Shown piece after piece: positions 1-10,000 of a DNA stretch of 64,000 nt. Source of the DNA: Lactobacillus hominis DSM 23910 = CRBIP 24.179 (GTDB lineage Bacteria > Bacillota > Bacilli > Lactobacillales > Lactobacillaceae); the NCBI RefSeq assembly GCF_000296835.1, contig NZ_CAKE01000005.1:1-64000 (forward strand). Reading direction: 5' to 3'. A program made the translations under genes and the position numbers. How positions within the stretch are numbered: the stretch's first letter is position 1; each line of letters starts with the position of its first letter. Under the pieces are notes generated by a model that was given only the letters and a program-made list of their open reading frames with translations, did not search any database and was not told where the DNA came from.

Positions 1-7
1 GTACTAA

Positions 8-44
8 AAAACCATACTCCGATAGAATATCGAAATATGGTTTT
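8..44. terminator. Hairpin terminator, probably bidirectional
   Basis: Inverted repeat AAAACCATA (8-16) / TATGGTTTT (36-44), with an inner stem CGATA/TATCG. It lies 52 bp beyond the 3' end of the minus-strand small membrane protein and may also end an unseen gene to the left. It is A/T-tracted on both sides, so it could work on either strand. Confidence 0.6.
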
Positions 45-96
45 AAACAGAGCTAATTAATAATATGTCCCAAATTTGGGGTTCATATCATTAAGC

Positions 97-309
97 TTAG
101 CCTTTTTTATCGTGATTTGTCAGCCAGTAATACCAGGCCCATTGAAATTCTGTAATCATTAATGCAGCTGCAACTACTGCGACAGCAATTAATGCGCGTG
201 ATAAGTCTTCGCCGAGTTCGCTGGTATCAAAATTGTAATTACTTAATTTAAAACTACCCCAAGTTAATAATATTAGCCAATAAAGGTTGGCACCCCACCA
301 TAATTTCAT
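97..309 (-). CDS. Small two-helix membrane protein of unknown function
   Basis: A 70-aa protein with two hydrophobic stretches, residues about 4-22 and 37-60, separated by a short polar acidic loop, and a charged NHDKKG tail. This predicts two membrane helices. I do not recognise a family. The start has a GAAAG ribosome site about 10 bp upstream, and a plausible sigma-A promoter lies just before it (342-371), so it looks like a real monocistronic gene. It is divergent from the AI-2E-family transporter, and no functional link can be inferred. Confidence 0.6.
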   Translation of the reverse strand: MKLWWGANLYWLILLTWGSFKLSNYNFDTSELGEDLSRALIAVAVVAAALMITEFQWAWYYWLTNHDKKG

Positions 310-341
310 TTATAAAACGCTTTCATTTAATATATAAACTT

Positions 342-371
342 AGTATAACACTCTTTGGTAAAAGTTGTCAC
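342..371 (-). promoter_or_regulatory. Sigma-A-type promoter for the small membrane protein
   Basis: Read on the minus strand: -35 GTGACA (366-371), 18-bp spacer, -10 TATACT (342-347). The start codon is about 33 bp downstream. Confidence 0.5.
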
Positions 372-455
372 ATATAGTGAATTGAATATAGTTTAATTAT
401 CAAATTGGTGGGGTATAATTTAGAGTATGCGTAATTACTAAGAAAGAGAACAAGT

Positions 456-1526
456 ATGCAAAAAGTTTGGCAAAATTTCAAACAAAATATTCCACTGCGA
501 CGCTTTGTCGTATTAATGTTATTGATCTTTGTGCTTTATGAAGCCAGATCAATGATGAACACAATTTTATTAACATTTATTTTTACTTATTTAATAGTTC
601 ACTTAATCAATTTTGTTAAAAAACACATCCCTAAAGTCCCATCACAAATCATCGTTGCTGTGACATATCTGCTATTGGTCGCACTGCTTTATTTTGGCAT
701 TACCATTTACATGCCAGTGCTAATCAAGCAAAGCATCAAGGTTGTTGATTCAGTGGTTAAGTTCTATCAGTCAAACGATATGGATGGCGTGATGAGCTAT
801 GTTAACCAATATGTAAGTAAAGGCGAAATTACAACGCAAGTTAAAAAGGGTATGGGAATTGCTATTCATGCATTGACTGGTTTTGGCTCTGTAACGGTTG
901 CCTTTTTCATGTCATTAATTTTGAGCTTCTTTTACACGATTGAATTAAAACAAATGCATGAGTTTTCACAATCATTTTTGAAAACGGGCTATTTAACATG
1001 GTTATTTGAAGATATTCATTATTTTGGTAAAAAATTCGTGAATACTTTCGGTGTCGTTTTAGAAGCACAGTTCTTTATTGCGATTTGCAATACAGTTTTG
1101 ACGATGATTTGCTTGATCGTAATGAAAATGCCGCAGATTATTGCTTTAGGCTTGATGGTCTTTATTTTGAGTTTGATCCCAGTCGCTGGAGTGATTATTT
1201 CTTTGATTCCGCTGAGTATTGTGGCTTATACAGTGGGTGGCATACAATATGTAATTTATATTTTCATCATTATTATGATTATTCACGCAATTGAGGCTTA
1301 TATTCTTAACCCGAAGTTTATGTCTAGCAAAACAGAATTGCCAATTTTTTATACATTCGTTGTTTTGTTAGTTGGCGAGCACTTTTGGGGTATTTGGGGA
1401 TTGATCGTTGGCGTGCCAATCTTCACATTCTTGCTCGATATTTTGGATATTAAGCCATTGAAAAAGAAGGCCTTAGATTTAAAGCAATTAAAATTAAAAC
1501 GCGATACAAAAAAGGGACGCGATTAA
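456..1526 (+). CDS. AI-2E family transporter (PerM/UPF0118)
   Basis: A 356-aa polytopic membrane protein of the AI-2E/PerM exporter family. Hydrophobic helices occur near residues 15-60, 68-95 and 150-175, with a dense block from about 205 to 325. The C-terminal HFWGIWGLIVGVPIF stretch is typical of the family. Family members export small molecules or ions; the substrate cannot be read from the sequence, and quorum-signal export is established for only a few. A TATAAT box at 414-419 and an AAAGAGA ribosome site precede it. A GC-rich hairpin GGACGC/GCGTCC spans the stop codon but has no T-run. The basic C-terminus (KKKALDLKQLKLKRDTKK) is probably cytoplasmic. Confidence 0.85.
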   Translation: MQKVWQNFKQNIPLRRFVVLMLLIFVLYEARSMMNTILLTFIFTYLIVHLINFVKKHIPKVPSQIIVAVTYLLLVALLYFGITIYMPVLIKQSIKVVDSVVKFYQSNDMDGVMSYVNQYVSKGEITTQVKKGMGIAIHALTGFGSVTVAFFMSLILSFFYTIELKQMHEFSQSFLKTGYLTWLFEDIHYFGKKFVNTFGVVLEAQFFIAICNTVLTMICLIVMKMPQIIALGLMVFILSLIPVAGVIISLIPLSIVAYTVGGIQYVIYIFIIIMIIHAIEAYILNPKFMSSKTELPIFYTFVVLLVGEHFWGIWGLIVGVPIFTFLLDILDIKPLKKKALDLKQLKLKRDTKKGRD

Positions 1527-1633
1527 GCGTCCGTAGAAAGTGGATATTTGTGGGGTTAATCTTATTTAATGAGATAGATTGAGATTAAGATTGAAAATAA
1601 GAGAAATGGTTGTAATGAATTAATTTTTACCCC

Positions 1634-1682
1634 ACATTATTTATTACACGAAAAGTGTTAAAAATTTTTTTCGAATTTAAAA
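1634..1682. repeat. Left copy of a 49-bp direct repeat flanking the toxin-antitoxin pair
   Basis: Nearly identical to 2446-2494. Both begin ACATTATTTATTAC and continue CGAAAAGT, an A/T run and GAATTTAAAA, with only a few mismatches. The left copy overlaps the last 25 bp of the extended toxin ORF. Confidence 0.75.
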
Positions 1683-2125
1683 TTTTTAAAAAGGCTGCTC
1701 GTATGGGCAGCCTTTGTGATTAATATGGATTTTATATTTCTCATATATGAACTATTCAGGTAAGAAAAAGCGTATCCAAATGGATACGCTTGAATTAATG
1801 AAAATTTTTTTGAATTCTTTTGAATTCTTTTGATGATATCTTCCTTGGTACTTAAAATAAGTTCTACATAAATTACTTTTTTATTTTCATTTATACGATA
1901 AAAGATATATTCGTTTTTATCAATTAGAACATAATACCCATTAAGTATTTTTGAAAGCTTCGTGGCTTTGATTCCCATATAAGGAAAGGACTGCAAATTT
2001 TCTAGCTTTTTTTCTTCTTTAGATAAAACTTCTTTTGTGACTTTTTCACCAAAAGTGACCAGCAGATATCTCTTTAGGTTTTCAAAATATTCTTTTGAAG
2101 GACCTGATAATTCTAATAAGAACAT
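1658..2125 (-). CDS. RelE/ParE-family toxin with a frameshifted, run-on C-terminus
   Basis: A 155-aa ORF. The first ~105 residues fit the RelE/ParE toxin fold: an N-terminal helix pair, a K-x-L-x-x-G-Y-Y core and the strand IFYRINENKKVIYVELI. Such toxins are usually about 90-110 aa mRNA interferases or gyrase poisons. The tail is odd. Positions 1806-1835 carry a tandem 10-bp duplication (gaattcaaaa on the coding strand). Removing one copy restores the ending DIIKRIQKNFH followed by TAA at 1795-1797, giving about 106 aa and placing the stop just before a terminator hairpin. With the duplication the frame continues through two hairpins and adds about 46 unrelated residues. The start codon overlaps the antitoxin stop by 1 bp (TAATG), implying translational coupling. 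Whether the extended protein is active is unknown. Confidence 0.75.
   Translation of the reverse strand: MFLLELSGPSKEYFENLKRYLLVTFGEKVTKEVLSKEEKKLENLQSFPYMGIKATKLSKILNGYYVLIDKNEYIFYRINENKKVIYVELILSTKEDIIKRIQKNSKKFSLIQAYPFGYAFSYLNSSYMRNIKSILITKAAHTSSLFKNFKFEKNF
1690..1715. terminator. Hairpin inside the toxin run-on region
   Basis: AAAGGCTGC (1690-1698) / GCAGCCTTT (1707-1715), with A/T tracts on both sides. It is now read as codons (KAAHTSSLF) of the extended toxin ORF, but looks like an ordinary intergenic terminator, possibly also serving the plus-strand transporter. Confidence 0.6.
1765..1791 (-). terminator. Original terminator of the antitoxin-toxin operon
   Basis: AAGCGTATCC/GGATACGCTT, followed on the minus strand by TTTTTCTT. 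It begins only a few bases after the TAA that would end the toxin if the 10-bp duplication were absent. Confidence 0.7.
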
Positions 2126-2358
2126 TAGCTGAATAAATCTCCCTTGATTTTGTCAAAATCATAGTGTTTTGACTTTTCAGCTTTTTTAAGTTTATTAACT
2201 AGTTCAAGCGCTGCGGTAAACTCGTCGTATTTTTCGATATCTACGAGTGCAAATTTGCCATAACCATTTTTGGTAAGAAATACAGGATCATCCTTTGTGA
2301 CTTTCTCAAGTACTTTATTATAATTTCTCAATTCTGAAACAGGTTGAATTTGTAACAT
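2125..2358 (-). CDS. Phd/YefM-family antitoxin
   Basis: A 77-aa protein, MLQIQPVSELRNYNKVLEKV and onward. It matches the N-terminal DNA-binding half of Phd/YefM antitoxins (short strand, VSELRNY helix, then DDPVFLTKNGYGKFALVDIEKYDEF). The helical, acidic C-terminus would wrap the toxin. I chose the ATG at 2356-2358 because GGAAG lies 8 bp upstream; longer in-frame starts have no ribosome site. It precedes the toxin, the usual antitoxin-first order, with a TAATG overlap. Pairs of this kind autorepress their promoter, presumably here in 2359-2445, but no operator was identified. Confidence 0.85.
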   Translation of the reverse strand: MLQIQPVSELRNYNKVLEKVTKDDPVFLTKNGYGKFALVDIEKYDEFTAALELVNKLKKAEKSKHYDFDKIKGDLFS

Positions 2359-2445
2359 GATCATCACTTCCTTTAGATAAATATTGTACATTATTTTTAG
2401 AATAAAATACAGCAAAGCTGAAAAGCAAAACAATCAAATTTTGCT

Positions 2446-2494
2446 ACATTATTTATTACCCGAAAAGTACAAATATTTTTTTGTGAATTTAAAA
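2446..2494. repeat. Right copy of the 49-bp direct repeat
   Basis: Matches 1634-1682 (ACATTATTTATTAC, CGAAAAGT, then GAATTTAAAA). It ends 8 bp before the 3' end of the ABC exporter gene, so the toxin-antitoxin pair sits exactly between the two copies. Confidence 0.75.
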
Positions 2495-2501
2495 AATAAT
2501 A

Positions 2502-4094
2502 TTAAATATGTACAATTTCATCGGCTAAGTTTGCAATATCATCATGTAAATGGTGAGTGATCATAATTGAAGTAGTATTTTGCTTATTCATCATTACTTT
2601 CTCTAGTTCTACACTAGATTTTTTATCTAGAGATGAAGTAAATTCATCAAGCAAATAAATTGGCCGGTCTCTTAACAATTCGCGTGCAAACGAAATTCGT
2701 TGTTTTTGTCCACCAGATAATTTGTTAACGTCTAGCTTTTCATCTAAACCATTAGAAAGGTCTTTAATTAGAGAATCTAATCCTGCTTGTTTGATGACTT
2801 GGCTTAACTTTTCGTCAGAATAATTCTCGCCTAAAGTAAGATTCCATCTTAAAGATGCATCGAAGATATATGGTATTTGTTGTACGTAGCCTATTTTTTC
2901 ATGAATTTGTTTATCAGAAAGCGATTTGTAATCGATGTCTTCTAATGAGATCTTTCCTTGATATTTTCGTAATAGTGCACTAAGAAGATTGAACAGAGTG
3001 GTTTTACCAGCAGCTGAATCACCGACGATAATATATTTTTTGCCAGCTTCAAAATTAATATTTAAGTTCTGTAAAATTTTTTTATTGCTACCAGGATACT
3101 CAAACGATAAGTCGGTAGCTTTTAAATTGTTTTGACAATTTGAAAGATTTTTGGCAGGTTCATTGTTAGATTGAACTTTAATTTTGTTGAATTTATTTAA
3201 AATAGGCTTTACAGTCTTGAATTCTTGCCAATTGAAGCTAATACCGCTTAATTCGGCAAAAATAGTTCCTGCAAAATATTGCGCACCACTAACAGTACCT
3301 ACTGGAGTTAAATTGTGTAAGATAAGAAAACCGGTCTGTGCCAGAATAATTACTTGACTTAAAAATGCAATTCCATTTGTAACTGCTTGAGTAAGACCAG
3401 CAGCTTTTGCGTAATCAACTGTATGATCTTGTACATCAAGGGATGCTTGATCAATTTTTTTAGTAATTAAGCGTAATGCATTACCTAAAAATAAGACATT
3501 GAATCCTTCTAAAATATCGTTGATTTTGTTTACTAATCTTTCATTGGCATGTGTTAATTCTAATGATCGATTAGAGAGCCATTTAGAAAATAAATTAGGC
3601 ACAATTGTCATGATTACAGTTAATATTGCCACGGTAAATACTAGACTAATTTGAAAATAAGCTAAAGTTATAGCGCCAAATACTATTTCACTTACTTGCT
3701 GAATAATCATCATAAAATCATCTACGCCATAGTTGTTGATAGTATTAATATCGTTAGTCATCCAAGAAGTATAAGTAGCAACTTTTTGCTCATGGAACCC
3801 TTCATAGTCAGTTTTTTCCATTCGATGAGAAATGTTTTTTCTAATTAGACGATCAATTTCTTGTTTTAATTTAGTTTTAAAAATAGTTATTAGATATCTG
3901 AAAACGGCATAAAGTACGTAAGATCCCGCCATAACTCCAATCCAGATAAAGAATTGGTGACCATTTTTCTTAGCTATTTCGCTTAAGGCGTTGGCACTTG
4001 CTAATCCAGCTAAAGTTGAAAATAAAGAATTTACTATGATTAATAATGATACAAAAATAAATAAAGCTTTCTTTTGTTTAAAGTATATTTTCAT
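2502..4094 (-). CDS. ABC exporter half-transporter (membrane domain fused to ATPase)
   Basis: A 530-aa protein. Residues about 1-300 form a type I exporter transmembrane domain with six predicted helices, starting with KKALFIFVSLLIIVNSLFST. Residues about 322-530 form the nucleotide-binding domain: Walker A GDSAAGKTT (358-366), Q-loop YVQQ, signature LSGGQ (459-463), Walker B IYLLDEF with Asp483/Glu484, D-loop SSLD and switch His in ITHH. All catalytic motifs are intact. Half-transporters act as homo- or heterodimers exporting lipids, peptides or drugs; no partner gene is adjacent, so a homodimer is possible and the substrate is unknown. The NBD is compact and ends soon after the H-loop. The ribosome site GGAG lies 8 bp before ATG, and a well-spaced promoter lies at 4115-4143. 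Confidence 0.88.
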   Translation of the reverse strand: MKIYFKQKKALFIFVSLLIIVNSLFSTLAGLASANALSEIAKKNGHQFFIWIGVMAGSYVLYAVFRYLITIFKTKLKQEIDRLIRKNISHRMEKTDYEGFHEQKVATYTSWMTNDINTINNYGVDDFMMIIQQVSEIVFGAITLAYFQISLVFTVAILTVIMTIVPNLFSKWLSNRSLELTHANERLVNKINDILEGFNVLFLGNALRLITKKIDQASLDVQDHTVDYAKAAGLTQAVTNGIAFLSQVIILAQTGFLILHNLTPVGTVSGAQYFAGTIFAELSGISFNWQEFKTVKPILNKFNKIKVQSNNEPAKNLSNCQNNLKATDLSFEYPGSNKKILQNLNINFEAGKKYIIVGDSAAGKTTLFNLLSALLRKYQGKISLEDIDYKSLSDKQIHEKIGYVQQIPYIFDASLRWNLTLGENYSDEKLSQVIKQAGLDSLIKDLSNGLDEKLDVNKLSGGQKQRISFARELLRDRPIYLLDEFTSSLDKKSSVELEKVMMNKQNTTSIMITHHLHDDIANLADEIVHI

Positions 4095-4114
4095 GCACTA
4101 TCTCCAAAATAAAA

Positions 4115-4143
4115 ATTATACTTATAATAGTACTTAATGAAAA
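4115..4143 (-). promoter_or_regulatory. Promoter of the ABC exporter
   Basis: On the minus strand: -35 TTTTCA (4138-4143), 17-bp spacer, -10 TATAAT (4115-4120), about 21 bp before the start codon. Confidence 0.55.
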
Positions 4144-4250
4144 TAAAATTATCAATATACTTTTAATATTAAAAAAATATTATACAAAGTAAATCAAAAA
4201 TGCTAGATACATATAAATACACAAAGATACATAAAAGCTGGTGAGCAAAT

Positions 4251-5354
4251 ATGAATAATCCATTTAATCCAAGTTTTGGTAGAATTCCGAAGATCTTTTT
4301 AAATCGAGGGGAGTTAATTGATAATGTAGTAGAAGAATTAGACAATCCTAATAGTCCTTATAAAATTTCTATTGTTTATGGGATGCGGGGTGTAGGAAAG
4401 ACAACTTTTTTAACTGAAGTTGGACGCAAAGTTGAACGCAAAGATAATTGGTTAGTTGTTAATCTTGCAATGGAATCTAACTTGCTTGCAATATTAATTG
4501 ATAATTTATACATCGAAGCTGATTCAAAATTGCAAAAGGTCTTTGAATCTATTCGTGGTATTACATTTTCTGCTTTTGGCTTGCAACTCTCTGCAAATAT
4601 TGAGCATACTTTGTCGACATATCAAGGAATCTTGACGCAGATGTTTTCTCGGTTAAAAGATCAAGGAATAAAAGTCTTGATTACGATCGATGAAGTCAAA
4701 AGTACTAAATAGTTGAGAAACTTTGCCTCATATTATCAATTGCTTAATCGTGATGATTATCCAGTGGCCTTAATGATTACAGGCTTGCCAGAAAATGTTT
4801 CTGAGCTTCAAAATTAAGATGTGATGACCTTTATACTACGTGGAAAAAGAATTGCTCTTTCTTCGTTAAATTTAACTCAAATTGAATATAGTTATCGCAA
4901 TGTCTTTAGTGAGGCAAGTTATAGTGTAGAAGATGGGACTTTGATTGAAATGGCAGTTATGACTAAAGGATATTCATATGCCTTTCAATTATTAGGCTAT
5001 CTAGCATGGAAAAAAGCCAAACATACGAAAATAATCGATGCTAATTTATTGGAACAAATTAAGCCAGAATATTTATTAGAATTGGACCAAAATGCCTATA
5101 CTAAGATATTCGATGGTTTATCTAATCAAGATCGCAAGTTTTTATATGCAATGGCTCAAAGTGATAAAAATCGCGTTTTAATTAAAGATATTCGTCAGCG
5201 TATCAATCGTCCAAGTAATTTTGTAGCTAATTATCGACGCCGTTTATTAGATGATCAAGTAATTAAAGTAACCAATTATGGTGAAGTTGCATTTACGCTA
5301 CCTTTTTTTAGAGAATATGTGTTAAAAAGACAAGTATTTGAAGAACTAGAATAA
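4251..5354 (+). pseudogene. P-loop ATPase (archaeal-type AAA/ATPase family), broken by two in-frame stops
   Basis: Two ORFs, 4251-4712 and 4821-5354, lie in the same frame and form one protein interrupted by TAG at 4710-4712 and TAA at 4815-4817. Reading through gives a continuous ATPase of about 367 aa. It has Walker A GMRGVGKTT (about residues 44-52), Walker B VLITIDE just before the first stop, a sensor-like segment ALMITGLPE between the stops, and a helical then winged-helix-like C-terminus (LYAMAQSDKNRVLIKDIRQRI). Each stop is one substitution from a sense codon (CAG or GAG to TAG; CAA to TAA). The family acts as regulatory or defence-type ATPases; the original role is unknown. The lack of other damage suggests recent inactivation. 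A GGTGAG ribosome site precedes the start. Confidence 0.85.
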
Positions 5355-5452
5355 ATCACAAGGCATAAGCTGTATGTACTGATTCTGTCTATAAATTAGT
5401 GTGATAAAATATACTTAGGAAAGCGCATAAAAATAGGGAGGAAGAAGCAACT

Positions 5453-5752
5453 ATGGCTAGCATCTGTATTTTTATAGCAGCAGCTATTATGGTGGGATTT
5501 GCTGCAATTAATATTTCTAAAATTATTAATGCGAAAGTGGCATACGCTAAACCTAATCCTTACCGCAAACAACTGATAGCTCTTTACTTAGCTCTTCCAT
5601 TATTATTTCTATTTTTCCCATTTTCTACGGATTGGGATACTTATACTTTTTTAGTTACTATTCGAGTGCCAATAACTATTGTTTGGGAACTATTGATGGT
5701 TCTTGGTATTTGGCTTGATAACAAAATGTACAAAAAATATCATAAAAATTAA
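5453..5752 (+). CDS. Small membrane protein of unknown function
   Basis: A 99-aa protein with three hydrophobic segments, about residues 2-24, 42-58 and 66-88, and a basic C-terminus (KMYKKYHKN). It has a strong ribosome site (GGGAGGA) before the ATG and its own terminator at 5762-5795. I do not recognise a family. It is separated from the ATPase pseudogene by 98 bp containing a weak TAAAAT -10 element, so it is probably transcribed alone. Confidence 0.6.
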   Translation: MASICIFIAAAIMVGFAAINISKIINAKVAYAKPNPYRKQLIALYLALPLLFLFFPFSTDWDTYTFLVTIRVPITIVWELLMVLGIWLDNKMYKKYHKN

Positions 5753-5761
5753 CCAAACGAA

Positions 5762-5796
5762 AAAAGCACGAGCGTTAAAAACTCGTGCTTTTATTT
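5762..5796. terminator. Bidirectional terminator between converging genes
   Basis: AAAAGCACGAG (5762-5772) / CTCGTGCTTTT (5782-5792), with A and T tracts on both sides. It serves the small membrane protein on plus and D-lactate dehydrogenase on minus. Confidence 0.85.
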
Positions 5797-5818
5797 TGAC
5801 TTAAATTAATAGGTCTAA

Positions 5819-6835
<1,017 letters not shown>

Positions 6836-6872
6836 TTAAACCTCCGTAAAATTAATAGTTTTACCGTTTATT

Positions 6873-6878
6873 ATTATA
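6873..6878 (-). promoter_or_regulatory. -10 element of ldhD
   Basis: TATAAT on the minus strand, 40 bp before the ldhD start. The -35 region is not well conserved (TTTTGT-like). GGAGG precedes the start codon. Confidence 0.5.
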
Positions 6879-7044
6879 CACTCGAGATTGTTAAACAAAA
6901 CACAAAAGCCGAAATTTACTGTAATTTTTTCTTTTTCTTCCTATAAGTCATATTATTATCCTTTAAATCTTGTCGTAACTATAATTGATTGTGAATAGGG
7001 TGTAAGTGCTTAACTACTTATATTTACAAGGAAGGAGTTTGGCA

Positions 7045-10000
7045 ATGAAATATTTATCTAGAAATAACATTAATGAAAGAAATAAAAATATTAATCCGAT
7101 TTGTGAACGATTTAGCTTTAGAAAAATTGCTTCAGGTGCGCTAATTTCAGCGGCAATTGGTGCTTTCTTCTTAATGCAAAATCCACAAAATGTGCAAGCA
7201 GCAAGTTTAGTATCAAAACAAACACAAGTACCTGCTGTTAGTCAAAGTAAAGTTGCAGCAGTGCATAATACAGCTGATAAACAAAAAAATGTACAAGATA
7301 ATCAGATTGCTCCAGAGCAACCTAGCTTAAACTTAAATGCTAATAATTTTGGCTCGACGTCTAGTGAAACGCAAATGCAGATTACTATTAATTGGAGTGT
7401 GCATGCGGGCGATCATGGTCAAGTCAATATTCCTTATGATTCTAACTTTTGGGCTGGCGTAAGTGCAGTCCCTATTCAGGACAATTTTGGAAATATTCAA
7501 ACTAGTACTAGTACTAAAAATAATCAAACAATGGCGACGATTGATTATAATTTCACGCATGCAGGAGTTATTAAAACCGAAATTGACTTAAATAAAAATG
7601 ATGCTGCTGTAGCTCAACCTACTCCCATGACAAATATTGGAACAACTAATTGGCAAATTAACTGGAGTTTTAATAATCAAAGCCAAACGCCTGTTACATA
7701 TACTACAAATATCATGCCACAATGGAGTCCTGGTATAAGTCGTTTGGTTCCAAATAGCCAAGTTAGTGCTGTAGCTCCTAATACCTCAACAACTTATTTG
7801 TTTAAAGTCAATGAAAGCGATGGATTAGATAATAGTGATGATTATACGGCTGATCTGGTTAATAGTGCCGTAAATTATGGGACGACAATTACAATTCCAG
7901 TGCCAAAATATTTTATTTTGTCTGAATCTGAAACAAAAGCTGCTAATAATTTTGCAGATAGTAATGATCAGACGACTATTACTCAGCCTGGTGGAATTGG
8001 TACGCCAATTGTTATTAACGCACCTAAGGGCAGTGGCGATCAGTGGTCAAATAATGATCAGAATCAAGGCTATTTTTTAGTTGGTCAATATGAATTAAAG
8101 CAGCCACAAAATAATGAAACTTTAGGTAGTACTGGTTCAATTCAAATAATGCAAAAATTAAATGATGAAGGCACGGTTACAAAGACAACTGCAGAAGAGA
8201 ATATTCCCAGCTTTAGTGAAACAATCTTAGGCAAAAATAATCAAGATAATAAGCCGGTTCAAGGACAGCTAGTGGCTAATGCGGGTAATGCCTATCTTAA
8301 TAATCAACTAGTAAATACTAATCAAGAATTAGTGCTCAATTACTTTGGTTTTACTAATGAAACAAGTGCTCCGATTACTGATGGGATAATTAACTTAACC
8401 TTTGCGCCAGGACTTTTGATTAACCAAATTAAAACACCGGCAGGAGCTACCTTGCCGCAAACGATGCAATACCAATACGTTTTAACTTTAGCAAATGGTA
8501 AGACGATAGTTGGAAGCATTAATGCAGGGCAAAGCGTGCAAACTACTGATAGTTCAATTATGAGCGCAGTCTTTAAACCAAATTATATTTCTTTAAGTGG
8601 TCAAACAGCTGCTTTGCCAAGTAACACTGTTTATGCAAAGCAAAATACGAATGCAGCAGTCTTTATCTGCTTAGGTAAGTTGGCTGACAACTTAAAAATA
8701 GGGGATAGCTTAACATCCAAAATTACTTTTACAGGCAATGGCAAATCAGTAACACAATCAACTACTCAAGAAATTGCTCAAAAAACTTCTGCTATTGGCT
8801 TGTTTACTTATCAAAATCCGACAAACGGTGAAGGGATGGAAGCAGATAGCGATAATGCCGGATATTTAAGCATTTATTCTGCTGGCAATCCTTTTATAAA
8901 TTCTCCTTATATTTATGAGCCAATTTTTTACTATGTTTTGCCTGAAGTAAACGTTGCAAATGTAAATCCAGCTGGCGAGATTGTCACTAATTTGAATTCT
9001 AATAATGATCAAACAGCTATTCCTAAAGTGAGTGTCTTTTTGGTTGGAAATCGTGAAGTAGTAAAAATTGATTATACAAATACCAAATTTAACTTTAACG
9101 CCTTGTCTAGTGCATGTAATGAGGTAGGGTTGAACAATTTGCCGATTGCCACAAATGGTGAATATCCATATGATTTGTATGTTATTAGCAATACGACAAA
9201 GTTATTAAATTCTGAGTATGGGCAAACAAAAAACTTTAGCCAAAATTCGACGACGGATGCATTTAATCCGGCGTGGGTACAAAATAATCTTAACAATCTT
9301 TATTATGTAGGATCTGGTTTGTGGCAGATTAATCAAGCATCGGGCTCTTATGTAGCAACTGCTGGGCAAGGCAATGAAAATCTATTGCCAAATAAAAATG
9401 GGCGCTCTTACGCTCTTGGCTCAAATGCGATGAACTTTGATGTGTCGATTGTGAATACCGCTACACATACTTTGCAAAATTGCTTAGTGATTGCAAATTT
9501 GCCACAAATAGGTCAATATGACAGTCAATTTAACTTTACAATGACAGGACCCGCTTATTTTAAAGCTCTGAATAATGCATATAATGGTAAACTTAGTTTT
9601 TCTTACAGTAATGAGTTAACAGATTTAGAGCATGGTCGACCTGATTTAAATGAGTTTGTTTCTGCAAATGAAATTAATAAAATCGGTGGCTGGCAGAATG
9701 TAAAATCAGTTGCAGTAAATGCTGGCAACGTTCCAGGTCAAGCGGTAATTGGCAGAATTGTGCTGCCTGGGATGGATAAAAACTTGGTAAATGACATCGG
9801 TAAGACTGGCTATGAAGTGACAGGGATGTATGTCGATGGATTTGCACCTTTTATTCCAAATCAGCAAAATTGGGCCCATATTCAAATTGTCGATACCCCT
9901 TTAAATATTGAACAGCCTCAACCTCAACCGCAGCCACAAGACGCTACCTTAACTATTGAATACGTTAATGTTGATAATAACCAAGTAGTAGCATCTCCTG

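Noticed and set aside
7006-7044. N-terminal extension of the 1451-aa surface protein from ATG 7006
   Set aside because: No ribosome site precedes 7006, whereas GGAAGGAG lies inside the extension just before ATG 7045, and the extra residues do not fit a signal peptide start.
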